Source: Cystobacter fuscus DSM 2262 (GTDB lineage: Bacteria > Myxococcota > Myxococcia > Myxococcales > Myxococcaceae). Taken from it: a stretch of 64,000 bases of DNA. Under the pieces are notes generated by a model. That model saw nothing but the letters and a program-made list of their open reading frames with translations, was not told the DNA's origin and made no database searches. Location of the stretch: assembly GCF_000335475.2 (NCBI RefSeq), contig NZ_ANAH02000004.1, forward strand, positions 620,001 through 684,000, read 5' to 3'. Below, piece by piece: positions 1 to 7,498 of this stretch. Both the position numbers and the translations under genes were made by a program. Positions within the stretch are counted from its first letter, which is position 1; each line of letters starts with the position of its first letter.

Positions 1-1
1 G

Positions 2-547
2 GCCCTCGTCCGGACCTACAGTGAGTACCTTGAGGAACTCACCGCACGGGGCCTGCTCATCCGTGTTCTCCCAAAGCTCCATGCGAAGCTGTACTGGTCG
101 GAGTCCGAGGTCATCATCTCCTCGCTGAACCTGCTCTCCTCCTCGTTCCTCTCCAGTATCGAGGTGGGGCTTTGGTCGCAGGAGCCCGCGGACGTGGCAC
201 TGGTGAGGAAGTTCATCGGCCAGGAGATCGAGCCACACCTCCTCTCTGGCGAAGACATCAAGAAGCGGGCGGCCACCAACGCTGGTGGAGACACCCATTC
301 CACCAGGAGCGCCAAGCAGACGGAACGCTCTCGTGCTCCAGTTGCGATGCAAGGGGTGTGCATCCGGTGTGCCACCGGGATTGCACTCAACCCAGAAAAG
401 CCATATTGCTGGAACGACTTCCAGAAGTGGGCTGAGTACGAGAACGCGGACTATGAAGATAGGTTCTGTCATGGCTGTGGCAAGGAGTTCCCCGCCACCA
501 TGAACAAGCCCCTGTGCCGGAGCTGCTATCGGAGGGTGGTCGGCTGA
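2..547 (+). CDS. PLD-like (HKD-type) nuclease domain protein with C-terminal zinc finger, 5' end off the window
   Basis: The reading frame is open from base 2 with no start codon needed, so the N-terminus lies outside the window; a GTG at 164 is internal. Near the edge the protein reads HAKLYWSESEVIISSLNLL, which fits the second half of a phospholipase D superfamily HxK...SxN site, although the usual Asp is replaced. The last ~65 residues hold three CxxC pairs (CIRC, CHGC, CRSC), a treble-clef-like zinc ribbon. PLD-fold proteins with such tails are often nucleases of restriction or defence loci; that role is inference. The stop is at 545-547, and the next gene converges on it 31 bp away. Confidence 0.6.
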   Translation, partial: ALVRTYSEYLEELTARGLLIRVLPKLHAKLYWSESEVIISSLNLLSSSFLSSIEVGLWSQEPADVALVRKFIGQEIEPHLLSGEDIKKRAATNAGGDTHSTRSAKQTERSRAPVAMQGVCIRCATGIALNPEKPYCWNDFQKWAEYENADYEDRFCHGCGKEFPATMNKPLCRSCYRRVVG

Positions 548-578
548 GATGTCGTGAGGGGTTGAACGGGCGCCGCCT

Positions 579-3272
579 TCAGGAGGCCGTGGAGGGCATA
601 AGCCGTTCCAGGAGCACCCACGCCTTGTCCCAGCCCGGAACCCGCTCGGCAATCTGGCCATGGAGCCATCGAGCCACCATGGGGGGGGGAGGGGCGGAAG
701 ACTGCGCCATCCCCTGCTCAGCACTCACCAGCAGGCGTGCAACCAGGTGGGCAGGAGCGGCCCATGCCTGGTGCAGGGCTGTCTCCCAGTGCCCTTGTTG
801 TAACAGGCGCTCGACTTCCTCACAGAGCACCTCGGGCCAGCGCCGCCACAGCAGCCTTCGGCTGGAGTGATCATAGGCATCGGGATAGCCGGCGCGGATG
901 GCCTGCCGAACGTGTTCCTCGGGCATCATCTGGAGCGCGGTGAGTTGAGAGTAGCCTGTCTTGGACCGGGAGATACCACCCGAACCCGTCCAGCCTCGGA
1001 GAAAGACATTCCAGTGTTCGCGCTGGAAGAAGGGAAACATGGACTCCTGCCGGAACATGGAGTGGTAATGCCTATCTTCGACGAAGACTTCGACGACGGC
1101 TGCGGGCAGTGTCGTCCATAATAGTTGCGCGTGCGGTGCTACAGGAGCAAGGAACTGAGGAAGCTGCTTGTCATGGCGTTCCTTGAGCCAGATATCCCAG
1201 ATCCTTCGGGCGAGCCTTTCCCACTCCAGGCCGCGACGCCGGACGTAATCGGGCAGGACGATGCCGAGTTCGCGCCAAGTGAAGTATCCTTCCAATTCGC
1301 TTAGCGTCAAGTCCTTGCTCTGGAGTCGTCTGAGCAGATACTCAGGTTGGGCCAATTCAGGAATCCGGGAGGCTGAGTCATTGAAGAGATGAAGCCTGTT
1401 CATCAGCCGGCCCCCCAGTTCCAGGAGGGGTAGCCACCAATCAGTGGAACGGGCGCCCTTCTCTTGAGCAGTCCGGCAGGCGGCCATGTCCAACAACCAG
1501 ATCCGCGTCTGCTCGGACATCGTGGCGCACCAGTCTTCAATCGAGAGTTCGCTGCGTGGCGGCAGTGCCTCGGTGAGAGACAACAGGGCAGTGTACCAGA
1601 GCCCGCGATCGAGCAGCGGTTCTTCTTGCTCGGACTTATGGGCGTAAGTGATTCTTGGCAGAGGTATTCCGTCATGGGTGGGGATGGTGAGCGCCCGCTG
1701 GTGTCGCAGGATGTTCCAACGAAGGTCTTCGGGGATTTGTACGCCCAGGAGTGAGGCGAATCCAAGTGCGCGAAAGGCTGCCTCAAGTCCCGCGACCCAG
1801 GCGGGAGCGGTGGGCGCGGGTCGAGCGAGTAGCTGCTCCACGAGGGTGAAGTCCTTCCTCCGGCAGCGCTCGAACAGCTCTTTGAACACCGTGACGGCGT
1901 GTTCCTGCCGGAGCAGCACTCCTCCCCATGCCTCGGGCCCTTGTCCGAGGAGCTCCAGGAGGGAGTGTTGGAGCAGTGCTTCCAAGACCCAGGGTGGACG
2001 AAAGGCATACTGCCCGGGTTGCCGTTCGCGCAGCAGTCCGAGGCTGCGTAATGCCTTCACGGTTCGGAATGCATCCGCAGGCAGTTGGGTGCGTGCCTTG
2101 TCGAGGTGCGCCTTGTCCACCTTCAACCCGTTTTCCGCGAGTGTCTCCAGCCACTCGAGGTCAACCCTGTCGGGCCTGACTCGGACGAGCGCGTGCCATG
2201 CATCGAGTGTACGTGCCTCATGGGAGGGGGCTGAGCCGTCTTGGAGCAGGGAGTGGCTCAGGTATGACAACCGCTCCCAGAGCTTGGGTACCGGGAGGTC
2301 TACTTCATTCTCGCGATGCTGGATGAGCATGCGCAGGAAGAGCTTCGCCATTTCGGATAGGTCTTGTGTCTTGGCGAGAGGGCCCGTGCCATCCTTCCGG
2401 CCATAGGTTGCGAAGAGCCCCGCCAGTCCCAATGCGGTGCCGACGTTGTCGATGCGGTTGAGAATGGTGGACTGGGAGAGCCATTGGCGGAACGCCCTCG
2501 CATCGAACCTCTTCACGGTGACACGCTCCTCGAGCCATTCGAGAAAATCGTCAATCCATTCAGGAGCGCTGGCGTTCTTCACGAGTCTCCAGTTGGGCGG
2601 TGGTTTGCGGAAGAGACGCTCCTCATCCTCCTCTGGGCGGTTCTCTGGCGGTGCGGAGGGAAGAGACTCGGTGGCCACGCAGATCTTCCATTCTTCCCAC
2701 CTCTGCTCCCAGTCGGGAGCCTCTTCCGCGGAGTCCAGTTCGACGAATACCGGGTGGCCATTGGCCGGGAGTTGCTGCTCGGCCTCAGCCCATGTCCTGG
2801 CCTGAATGAAGACCGCCAGCCCACGTGCTTGGAGCCACTGACCCACCAGTGTCCGTCCCGAGCCACTGGGCGCGTACCACCACAAGGGCCAGAAGGCCGG
2901 GTCTTGAACCTCCATCCGAATTCCGGGTGGTAGCGGCTCATGCCTCAGGTCCAACGGTCGTGTCTGCACATCGCGGAGCCGGAGCTTCGCGCCGGGGGCG
3001 AGCTTGTTGGCTTGGAGTTCCGCCAACTGTTCGTTCAATTCCTCCGGGGCCATTTCCAGGGCTTCAGCGAGGGCGCGGGACACCTCGGGATGTTGATCGA
3101 GCCACTCCAGTGATTGGCCCTCGTCGAACTTCCCCAGGTACGTCGCCAGCGACGTCGCCTTGAGTTTCTTGCCTCGAGGCCAGGCGTGCGCCTTGCGCAC
3201 CCGCTGTGCCAGCTCGCTAACGCTGGTGCTCGGGGGCTCTAGCTGCTCCATTCGCTCGCGAATCCACCCCAT
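579..3272 (-). CDS. Large P-loop NTPase-like protein of unknown function
   Basis: An 897-residue protein with no family I can name. Residues ~15-90 look like a helix-turn-helix or other helical module. Residues 134-141 (APSGSGRT, after a hydrophobic strand) resemble a Walker A loop, but the invariant Lys is Arg. This is followed by a strand ending VFVELDSAEEAPDW that could serve as Walker B. The remaining ~600 residues are helical and Trp/Leu-rich, as in STAND NTPases. No membrane segment or signal peptide is seen. The ATG at 3272 follows an AGGAGG-type site about 10 bases upstream. It is divergent from the DUF4145-like gene and convergent with the PLD-like gene. A defence role is possible because of these neighbours, but nothing in the sequence proves it. 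Confidence 0.55.
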   Translation of the reverse strand: MGWIRERMEQLEPPSTSVSELAQRVRKAHAWPRGKKLKATSLATYLGKFDEGQSLEWLDQHPEVSRALAEALEMAPEELNEQLAELQANKLAPGAKLRLRDVQTRPLDLRHEPLPPGIRMEVQDPAFWPLWWYAPSGSGRTLVGQWLQARGLAVFIQARTWAEAEQQLPANGHPVFVELDSAEEAPDWEQRWEEWKICVATESLPSAPPENRPEEDEERLFRKPPPNWRLVKNASAPEWIDDFLEWLEERVTVKRFDARAFRQWLSQSTILNRIDNVGTALGLAGLFATYGRKDGTGPLAKTQDLSEMAKLFLRMLIQHRENEVDLPVPKLWERLSYLSHSLLQDGSAPSHEARTLDAWHALVRVRPDRVDLEWLETLAENGLKVDKAHLDKARTQLPADAFRTVKALRSLGLLRERQPGQYAFRPPWVLEALLQHSLLELLGQGPEAWGGVLLRQEHAVTVFKELFERCRRKDFTLVEQLLARPAPTAPAWVAGLEAAFRALGFASLLGVQIPEDLRWNILRHQRALTIPTHDGIPLPRITYAHKSEQEEPLLDRGLWYTALLSLTEALPPRSELSIEDWCATMSEQTRIWLLDMAACRTAQEKGARSTDWWLPLLELGGRLMNRLHLFNDSASRIPELAQPEYLLRRLQSKDLTLSELEGYFTWRELGIVLPDYVRRRGLEWERLARRIWDIWLKERHDKQLPQFLAPVAPHAQLLWTTLPAAVVEVFVEDRHYHSMFRQESMFPFFQREHWNVFLRGWTGSGGISRSKTGYSQLTALQMMPEEHVRQAIRAGYPDAYDHSSRRLLWRRWPEVLCEEVERLLQQGHWETALHQAWAAPAHLVARLLVSAEQGMAQSSAPPPPMVARWLHGQIAERVPGWDKAWVLLERLMPSTAS

Positions 3273-3406
3273 GGGTTGTTGCTCCTCCTGGACACCTCAA
3301 GTCTCGTCCAAATTGGACTCAAGTTGAGCGAGATTCTGGGACGATTGGAAGCAGTGACGCCCTCCTATAACTTCAGGCCATCTCAAGCATGACGAAGAGG
3401 TGTTCC

Positions 3407-3811
3407 ATGACGACTCTCGACGGTGGCCAGTACTGGTGCGATCTCCTGCCCGACTCCGTGACGGCAATGTGGACTGCGGCTCTGGGCTCCATGGGGTCGG
3501 GCCGCTATACGCTGATCGCTCCCGCTGCACGAACCCTCATCGAGCGGGTTGCTCGAGATCTGCTTGGCGAGAGCGGCAACCCGGGCGAGTCACTCCGTGC
3601 CCTCAAGGACGCGGGGTTCATCACCCACCGCCTTCGGCGGCAGCTTCAGGTCGTGGTGGAGGTGGGGAACGCCGTATTGCATCGCGGACTGGAACTGGAG
3701 GAGGCCGAGGCTCGGCTCATCTTGGGTCTCATCGAGACCCTGCTGCGCGTCTCATACTTTCCAGAGGCACGGGTGGAAGCCTTGAGGTCCGCCATTCCCC
3801 CACGCCGATGA
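3407..3811 (+). CDS. DUF4145-like small protein
   Basis: A 134-residue protein. The core (YTLIAPAARTLIERVARDLL ... GFITHRLRRQLQVV ... GNAVLHRG) matches the pattern of DUF4145: an Arg-rich helix, a middle helix, then a GN-x-x-xH segment followed by two helices. DUF4145 modules accompany restriction enzymes and other defence proteins, but many stand alone, and the molecular function is unknown. I chose the ATG at 3407 because GAAGAGG sits 6 bases upstream; an in-frame ATG at 3389 would add six residues. It is divergently transcribed from the large P-loop protein, 134 bp apart, so a shared promoter region is likely. Confidence 0.55.
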   Translation: MTTLDGGQYWCDLLPDSVTAMWTAALGSMGSGRYTLIAPAARTLIERVARDLLGESGNPGESLRALKDAGFITHRLRRQLQVVVEVGNAVLHRGLELEEAEARLILGLIETLLRVSYFPEARVEALRSAIPPRR

Positions 3812-4055
3812 GCGAAATCAGCCCTGGCCCACTTCGCCTCGCCAACTCAGCAAGGGGAGCAGGCCCACCACGTAGGGACTCGGGACGGAGCGTGGGGCCA
3901 TGCCCCGTTTCTTCCCGTGGCCAGAATCCGTCGGAAGTTGTCGTTTCGGCCACTCGCGGGGGAGGGAAGTCCCAGGCTTAATCACGAACATCCTCGTGCC
4001 TGTGAAGCCAGACTCCACATCGGGCACGGCGATGACCCATAAGAGGGAAAGCGAA

Positions 4056-4754
4056 ATGAATCAGACACAACCGCCGCCGCTCCAGATTGGAATGCTGCTC
4101 TACCCGGACTTCACGCTCCTGGACCTGACCGGTCCCCAGGGCGTGCTGGGCCTGCATGGGAAGACCCACCTCCTCTGGAAGACGCTCGACGCGGTTTCCA
4201 CCGACACGGGGATCAGCCTCAACCCGACCACGACCTTCGGTGACTGCCCGGACGACCTGGACATCCTGTTCGTGCCGGGTGGGTTCGGCACGCCGCAGGC
4301 CATGGAGGACCCGGAGATTCTCCGCTTCCTCGCGAACCGGGCGGCACGAGCCCGATACGTGACGTCCGTGTGCTCGGGGTCGCTCCTCCTGGGGGCGGCG
4401 GGTCTGCTCCGGGGGTACAAGTCCACGTCGCACTGGGCCGTGCACGAACTGCTTCCGATGTTTGGAGCGGAAGCGGTCCAGGCGCGCGTCGTGGTCGACC
4501 GCAACCGGATCTCCGGCGGAGGGGTGACGGCGGGGATCGATTTCGGGCTGGTGCTCCTGGCGCAACTTCTCGGGGAGGATGCCGCGAAGAGCACGCAGCT
4601 CATGCTGGAGTACGACCCACAGCCTCCCTTCGATTCGGGCACGCCCAAGACCGCCGAGCCCCGCATCGTGAAGCAGGTCCTGGACTTCCTCGAGCCGTTG
4701 AACCAGCAGATGCTGCGAGGCGCTCAGGCCGCACTCCGCGCGACGAGCACCTGA
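4056..4754 (+). CDS. inhA: DJ-1/PfpI family protein, isonitrile hydratase-like
   Basis: A 232-residue single-domain protein of the DJ-1/PfpI superfamily. It has the hallmark nucleophile elbow TSVCSGSLLLGAAGLL with Cys106, the upstream acidic residue in the LLDLTGPQ motif (residues ~21-28), and the FVPGGFGT loop. This set matches isonitrile hydratase (InhA), which converts isonitriles to N-substituted formamides, and the closely related AraC-type regulators without their DNA-binding tail. The ATG at 4056 has an AAGAGGGAAAG site just upstream; the frame is open further upstream but that part does not resemble protein. Substrate is unproven, so the symbol is tentative. It stands alone with ~245 bp of apparently empty DNA before it. 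Confidence 0.7.
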   Translation: MNQTQPPPLQIGMLLYPDFTLLDLTGPQGVLGLHGKTHLLWKTLDAVSTDTGISLNPTTTFGDCPDDLDILFVPGGFGTPQAMEDPEILRFLANRAARARYVTSVCSGSLLLGAAGLLRGYKSTSHWAVHELLPMFGAEAVQARVVVDRNRISGGGVTAGIDFGLVLLAQLLGEDAAKSTQLMLEYDPQPPFDSGTPKTAEPRIVKQVLDFLEPLNQQMLRGAQAALRATST

Positions 4755-4889
4755 GCGGCCGCCGGGGACACCCCTGGCGCCAGGGTGGCGATGTCAGGCT
4801 CTCTCGCTTTTTAGCGACGTCCCTCCGCGAGCGGGCCTGTCGTGTCCCTCGGCGTGCCCTTGGCTCGCTCCTTGCTGAATGGCGCGGGC

Positions 4890-5306
4890 ATGAACATCCG
4901 CCTGATGCTCCGATGGTGTCCCGTTGTCCTCTCCCTTGGCTGTGGGCCGCGGCAGACCGTCTACGAAGAGGTGGGGGTCGCGACCTACTTCCTGGACAAC
5001 CAGTCGAGCCATGCGCTGCGCGTCGAGTGGAAGACGAGCCCGCAGCTTGACAGTGAGACCGGGCAGAAGTCTGTCCCGAGCGGTACGGTGAGGGAGCTGT
5101 TCTCCGACAGCCACTTCGGCGTGAATCCCTTGCCCACGGATACCTTCGCCTCACTGGCGATCTATCGGGTGGATACCGGCGGCAGGGTCTACCTGCAGGA
5201 GCCGATACGCGTCGAAGCCTGGCACCGTGAGCGCAAGGACTCGCGGCTCTACGGACTCACCCATTACACCTTGCGCATCCGCGATGAGGATATGCCATTG
5301 CCCTGA
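4890..5306 (+). CDS. Small putative lipoprotein, unknown function
   Basis: A 138-residue protein beginning MNIRLMLRWCPVVLSLGCG, a charged start, a hydrophobic stretch and a lipobox-like SLGC at Cys18. This suggests export and lipidation. The mature part is mainly beta (YFLDNQSSHALRVEWKT, TLRIRDEDM) and may be one small sandwich domain. I do not recognise the family. The ATG at 4890 is preferred to an upstream GTG at 4842 because only the downstream start yields a clean signal peptide. Two bases after its stop begins a short repeat of the next gene's 5' end (5309-5341). Confidence 0.5.
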   Translation: MNIRLMLRWCPVVLSLGCGPRQTVYEEVGVATYFLDNQSSHALRVEWKTSPQLDSETGQKSVPSGTVRELFSDSHFGVNPLPTDTFASLAIYRVDTGGRVYLQEPIRVEAWHRERKDSRLYGLTHYTLRIRDEDMPLP

Positions 5307-5308
5307 GC

Positions 5309-5341
5309 ATGGCTCCTCCCTGCCTCGCGTCCCTGTTCTGA
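5309..5341 (+). repeat. Truncated direct repeat of the start of the outer-membrane barrel gene
   Basis: Bases 5309-5341 read as ATG plus nine codons and a TGA (MAPPCLASLF). They closely copy 5499-5531, the first codons of the barrel gene (MAPSCLAPLL...), with only about five or six differences over 31 bases. The upstream copy goes straight into a stop codon and lacks a sigma-54 promoter. It looks like the remnant of a local duplication around the regulatory region that now lies between the two copies. Confidence 0.55.
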
Positions 5342-5356
5342 TTTCACGGGCCCCCT

Positions 5357-5403
5357 CGTGTAGGGCGCACGGCCCGCGAGGGGCCCATCGTGCAAGGTGC
5401 AAC
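5357..5403 (+). promoter_or_regulatory. Paired dyads, probable upstream activating sequence for a sigma-54 activator (barrel gene)
   Basis: Two dyads, CGTGTAGGGCGCACG at 5357-5371 and CGTGCAAGGTGCAAC at 5389-5403, are 32 bp apart (about three helical turns). They share the pattern CGTGYA-N3-YGCAMS. The same pair, with the same spacing to within one base and largely conserved flanks, lies upstream of kdpF (7243-7288). The distance from the second dyad centre to the -12 element is about 83 bp in both places. This is the geometry of enhancer sites bound by NtrC-type activators. Confidence 0.6.
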
Positions 5404-5464
5404 CCGGGAGCGGTGGGCCCTCTCCCAAATACGCGAAATCACGAGGGGGAGGAGGCAGGGCACC

Positions 5465-5480
5465 GGGTACGGCGCGTGCT
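5465..5480 (+). promoter_or_regulatory. Sigma-54 promoter (-24/-12) of the barrel gene
   Basis: GGGTACGGCGCGTGCT has GG at 5466-5467 and GC at 5478-5479 with the required 10-base gap. It aligns base for base with the better match upstream of kdpF. Predicted transcription would begin near 5490, leaving a leader of only ~8 bases before the ATG at 5499. That is unusually short. Confidence 0.5.
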
Positions 5481-5498
5481 CTTGGGACGGGGCACACC

Positions 5499-6560
5499 AT
5501 GGCTCCTTCTTGCCTCGCGCCCCTGTTGTCGTCCCTGCTGCTCGGTCAGTCTCCGGCCGAGTCCCTCGCCTCGCGCCTGAAGGTGGAGGGCGGGGCGGAC
5601 GTCTATTACGGCTACAACTCCAACCGCCCGGCCGGTGGCGCCAACTTCCTTCCCGGCACGGGCACCACCGCCCTGCGCGACAACGCCTTCACGCTCAACC
5701 TGGCCAGTCTGGGGGTGAGTCTGGAGCCCGCGCCCGTGGGCTTCCATGTCCTGGTGGGCCTGGGCACCGCGGTGGACGTGGTGCACGCCGCCGAGCCCGA
5801 GGCCCCCGGCAGCGGTCCCGAGGTGTGGCGGCTGCTCCAGCAGGCGTCCGTGTCCTATGTGCACGGGCCCCTCGCGCTGGAGGCGGGCATCTATCCGAGT
5901 CACATCGGCCTGGAGGTGCTGCCCTCGCAGGGAAACTGGACGTACACCCGCTCGTGGATGGGCGAGCTGTCGCCCTACTACCAGGCGGGGCTCAAGGGCA
6001 CGTGGACGTTCTCGAAGGAGTGGAGCGCGCAGCTCCACGTGCTCAATGGCTGGCAGACCATCGGCGAGAACAACCGTGGCAAGGCCCTGGGCACGCAGGT
6101 GGCCTACGCGGGCGAGCGGCTGTCGGCCTCCTTCAACACCTTCATCGGCGAGGAGGGCTCGGGCGGTGACGCGGGTCTGAGGCTCTTCGGCGACCTGGTG
6201 GCCACTCTGCGGGTGACGGAGGTGCTGAGCCTCGCGGCCACCGCGGACGTGGGGACCCAGAGGCGCCCCGGCCAGCCCGCCGCCGTCTGGTACGCCGCCG
6301 CGCTCAACGGCCGTTTCCAGGTGGCCGGGCCCGTGGCCGTGGCCGCTCGCGCCGAGCTGTTCGATGACCGGAGCGGCCTCATCAGCGGCACCGTCCAGCG
6401 GCTCGTGGAGGGCACCCTCACCCTCGAGGTGCGGCCCGTGGAGCACCTCGTCCTCAAGCTGGAGGCGCGGCACGACCGTTCCCGTGCGGATGTCTTTGGC
6501 GGCCCTCCGCCACGTTCCACCCAGACCCTCGTGGTGGCCGGAGCCACCGCGTTTTTCTAG
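5499..6560 (+). CDS. Outer-membrane beta-barrel porin (BBP2/OmpL-like), probably linked to potassium uptake
   Basis: A 353-residue protein with a short hydrophobic N-terminus (SCLAPLLSSLLLGQSPAESL) and then alternating amphipathic strands rich in Gly, Tyr and Trp, ending in Phe-Phe as barrel proteins do. Features such as YYGYNSNRP, EAGIYPSHIGLEVLP and LHVLNGWQTIGENN are typical of the BBP2 (OmpL-like-2) porin family. It shares its upstream enhancer/promoter unit with kdpF and is followed 9 bp later by a tiny membrane protein, so it most likely provides outer-membrane passage for the Kdp system; that is inference from regulation. The start is the ATG nearest the promoter; no earlier start codon exists in frame after the promoter. 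Confidence 0.65.
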   Translation: MAPSCLAPLLSSLLLGQSPAESLASRLKVEGGADVYYGYNSNRPAGGANFLPGTGTTALRDNAFTLNLASLGVSLEPAPVGFHVLVGLGTAVDVVHAAEPEAPGSGPEVWRLLQQASVSYVHGPLALEAGIYPSHIGLEVLPSQGNWTYTRSWMGELSPYYQAGLKGTWTFSKEWSAQLHVLNGWQTIGENNRGKALGTQVAYAGERLSASFNTFIGEEGSGGDAGLRLFGDLVATLRVTEVLSLAATADVGTQRRPGQPAAVWYAAALNGRFQVAGPVAVAARAELFDDRSGLISGTVQRLVEGTLTLEVRPVEHLVLKLEARHDRSRADVFGGPPPRSTQTLVVAGATAFF

Positions 6561-6569
6561 GAGCCCCCC

Positions 6570-6650
6570 ATGGATGCCGCCCTGCTGCTGGTGACCGTTG
6601 GTTTCTTCGCGCTCACGTGGGCCTACGCCCGCGGCTGCGAGCGCCTGTGA
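6570..6650 (+). CDS. 26-residue single-span membrane protein
   Basis: A short frame starting at ATG 6570, with TAGGAG six bases upstream. It encodes MDAALLLVTVGFFALTWAYA followed by RGCERL, i.e. one transmembrane helix with a short charged cytoplasmic tail. It begins 9 bp after the barrel gene and is probably co-transcribed. From memory, similar tiny proteins (helix then R-x-C-E/D-R-L) sit beside kdp genes in several phyla and are usually left unannotated; I cannot verify this here. It is distinct from KdpF, which is also present at 7398. It may be an accessory subunit or regulator of the pump, or a leader peptide. Confidence 0.55.
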   Translation: MDAALLLVTVGFFALTWAYARGCERL

Positions 6651-6672
6651 ACGGCTGCCGCTTCCCAGCCAC

Positions 6673-7056
6673 TCACTTGCCCACGTATCGGTAGAACGTC
6701 GGGCGCCGTCCAGACCAGTAGTCCCGGACGTAACTCGCCGGGGCAACGCCCGTGCTGCTCTGCGCGCCGATGAAGGTGCCCGCCTTCGCGTCGACCACGA
6801 TGCCCATGTGATCGCTGCCGCCGCTGAAATGCACGATGTCACCCTCCCTCACTTCGTTTGGACTGATGCGGGAAAAGGAGGGTGAACGGGCAATGTCCGT
6901 GGCTTGCGTGTAGGGGGCATTGGCATACCCCGCTTCCTTGAGGACTTCCCAGACGAAGTGGGAGCAGTCGATGCCATTGCCATCCCCGCCACCAAACTCG
7001 TAAGGCGTGTTCGTCCACTTGCCGGCGATGGATTTGACTTCATGCGAGGTGGGCAT
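6673..7056 (-). CDS. NlpC/P60-family cysteine peptidase/amidase, single domain
   Basis: A 127-residue protein with the NlpC/P60 catalytic pattern: Cys31 in GNGIDCSHFVWEVL and His83 in GGSDHMGIVVD, spaced as in this family. Members usually cleave peptidoglycan stem peptides, or act as amidases or acyltransferases. No signal peptide is present, so it would act in the cytoplasm or be exported by a special route. The ATG at 7056 is preceded by AAAAGGAGCAGAC, a strong ribosome site; the longer in-frame extension is low-complexity and runs through the kdp enhancer, so it is rejected. It is inverted between the barrel gene and kdpF, and may have inserted into an ancestral barrel-kdp unit. Confidence 0.75.
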   Translation of the reverse strand: MPTSHEVKSIAGKWTNTPYEFGGGDGNGIDCSHFVWEVLKEAGYANAPYTQATDIARSPSFSRISPNEVREGDIVHFSGGSDHMGIVVDAKAGTFIGAQSSTGVAPASYVRDYWSGRRPTFYRYVGK

Positions 7057-7242
7057 GTCTGCTCCTTTTGTGGGGGAGGGCACGTCGTACGCAGAGTGAA
7101 GTCTAACGTGAAGAGGCCGCTCGGCTGGGGGAGCTCGGGTGGTTTTGTCGATTGCCAGACGGATGCACGCTCGCCGAGCGGGACGCGCTGCTCGTACGGA
7201 CCACGCGCGTCGAGTCCCCGCCGCGAGAGGACGGGCCCCCCT

Positions 7243-7288
7243 CGTGTAAGTCGCACGGCCGCGAGCGGCCCATCGTGCAAGGTGCAAC
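7243..7288 (+). promoter_or_regulatory. Paired dyads, probable upstream activating sequence of kdp
   Basis: CGTGTAAGTCGCACG (7243-7257) and CGTGCAAGGTGCAAC (7274-7288) lie 31 bp apart. The second dyad is identical to the one before the barrel gene. They are followed by a conserved AATCACGAG (7322-7330; 5437-5445 in the other copy), 29-30 bp before the -24 element. It is a candidate binding array for the AlgB-type activator at 18433-19824. Confidence 0.6.
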
Positions 7289-7350
7289 CCGGGGGACATG
7301 TGGCCGCGCCCAAGCCCCTGGAATCACGAGCGGGAGGAGTGGGGGGAGAC

Positions 7351-7366
7351 GGGCACGGCGTGTGCT
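7351..7366 (+). promoter_or_regulatory. Sigma-54 promoter (-24/-12) of the kdp operon
   Basis: GGGCACGGCGTGTGCT agrees with the consensus TGGCACG-N4-TTGCW except at the first base and one T. GG is at 7352-7353 and GC at 7364-7365, exactly 10 bases apart. Transcription would start near 7376, 22 bases before the kdpF ATG, with an AAAGGAAG ribosome site at 7381-7388 in between. Confidence 0.65.
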
Positions 7367-7397
7367 CTGGGTAGCACGTGAAAGGAAGTCATCGTCC

Positions 7398-7487
7398 ATG
7401 ACCTTCGATTACGTCGCCGGTGCCGTGCTCGCGGTGCTGCTCACCGTCTATCTCGTCTACGCCCTGCTGCGGCCCGAGCGCTTCTAG
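7398..7487 (+). CDS. kdpF: KdpF, small subunit of the potassium-transporting ATPase
   Basis: A 29-residue, single-helix protein ([20 protein letters not shown] then YALLRPERF). The terminal L-x-x-PE-x-F motif is the signature of KdpF. KdpF is a lipid-like stabiliser of the KdpABC complex in the inner membrane. It starts at an ATG with AAAGGAAG ten bases upstream, and kdpA follows 11 bp after its stop, so it is the first gene of the operon driven by the sigma-54 promoter at 7351-7366. Confidence 0.9.
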   Translation: MTFDYVAGAVLAVLLTVYLVYALLRPERF

Positions 7488-7498
7488 GAAAGACAGCC

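Noticed and set aside
5341-5500. Riboswitch (c-di-AMP ydaO or GEMM type) as explanation for the repeated leader
   Set aside because: The conserved part lies upstream of a good -24/-12 promoter, so it would not be transcribed; the known aptamer core sequences are not present. Enhancer dyads explain it better.
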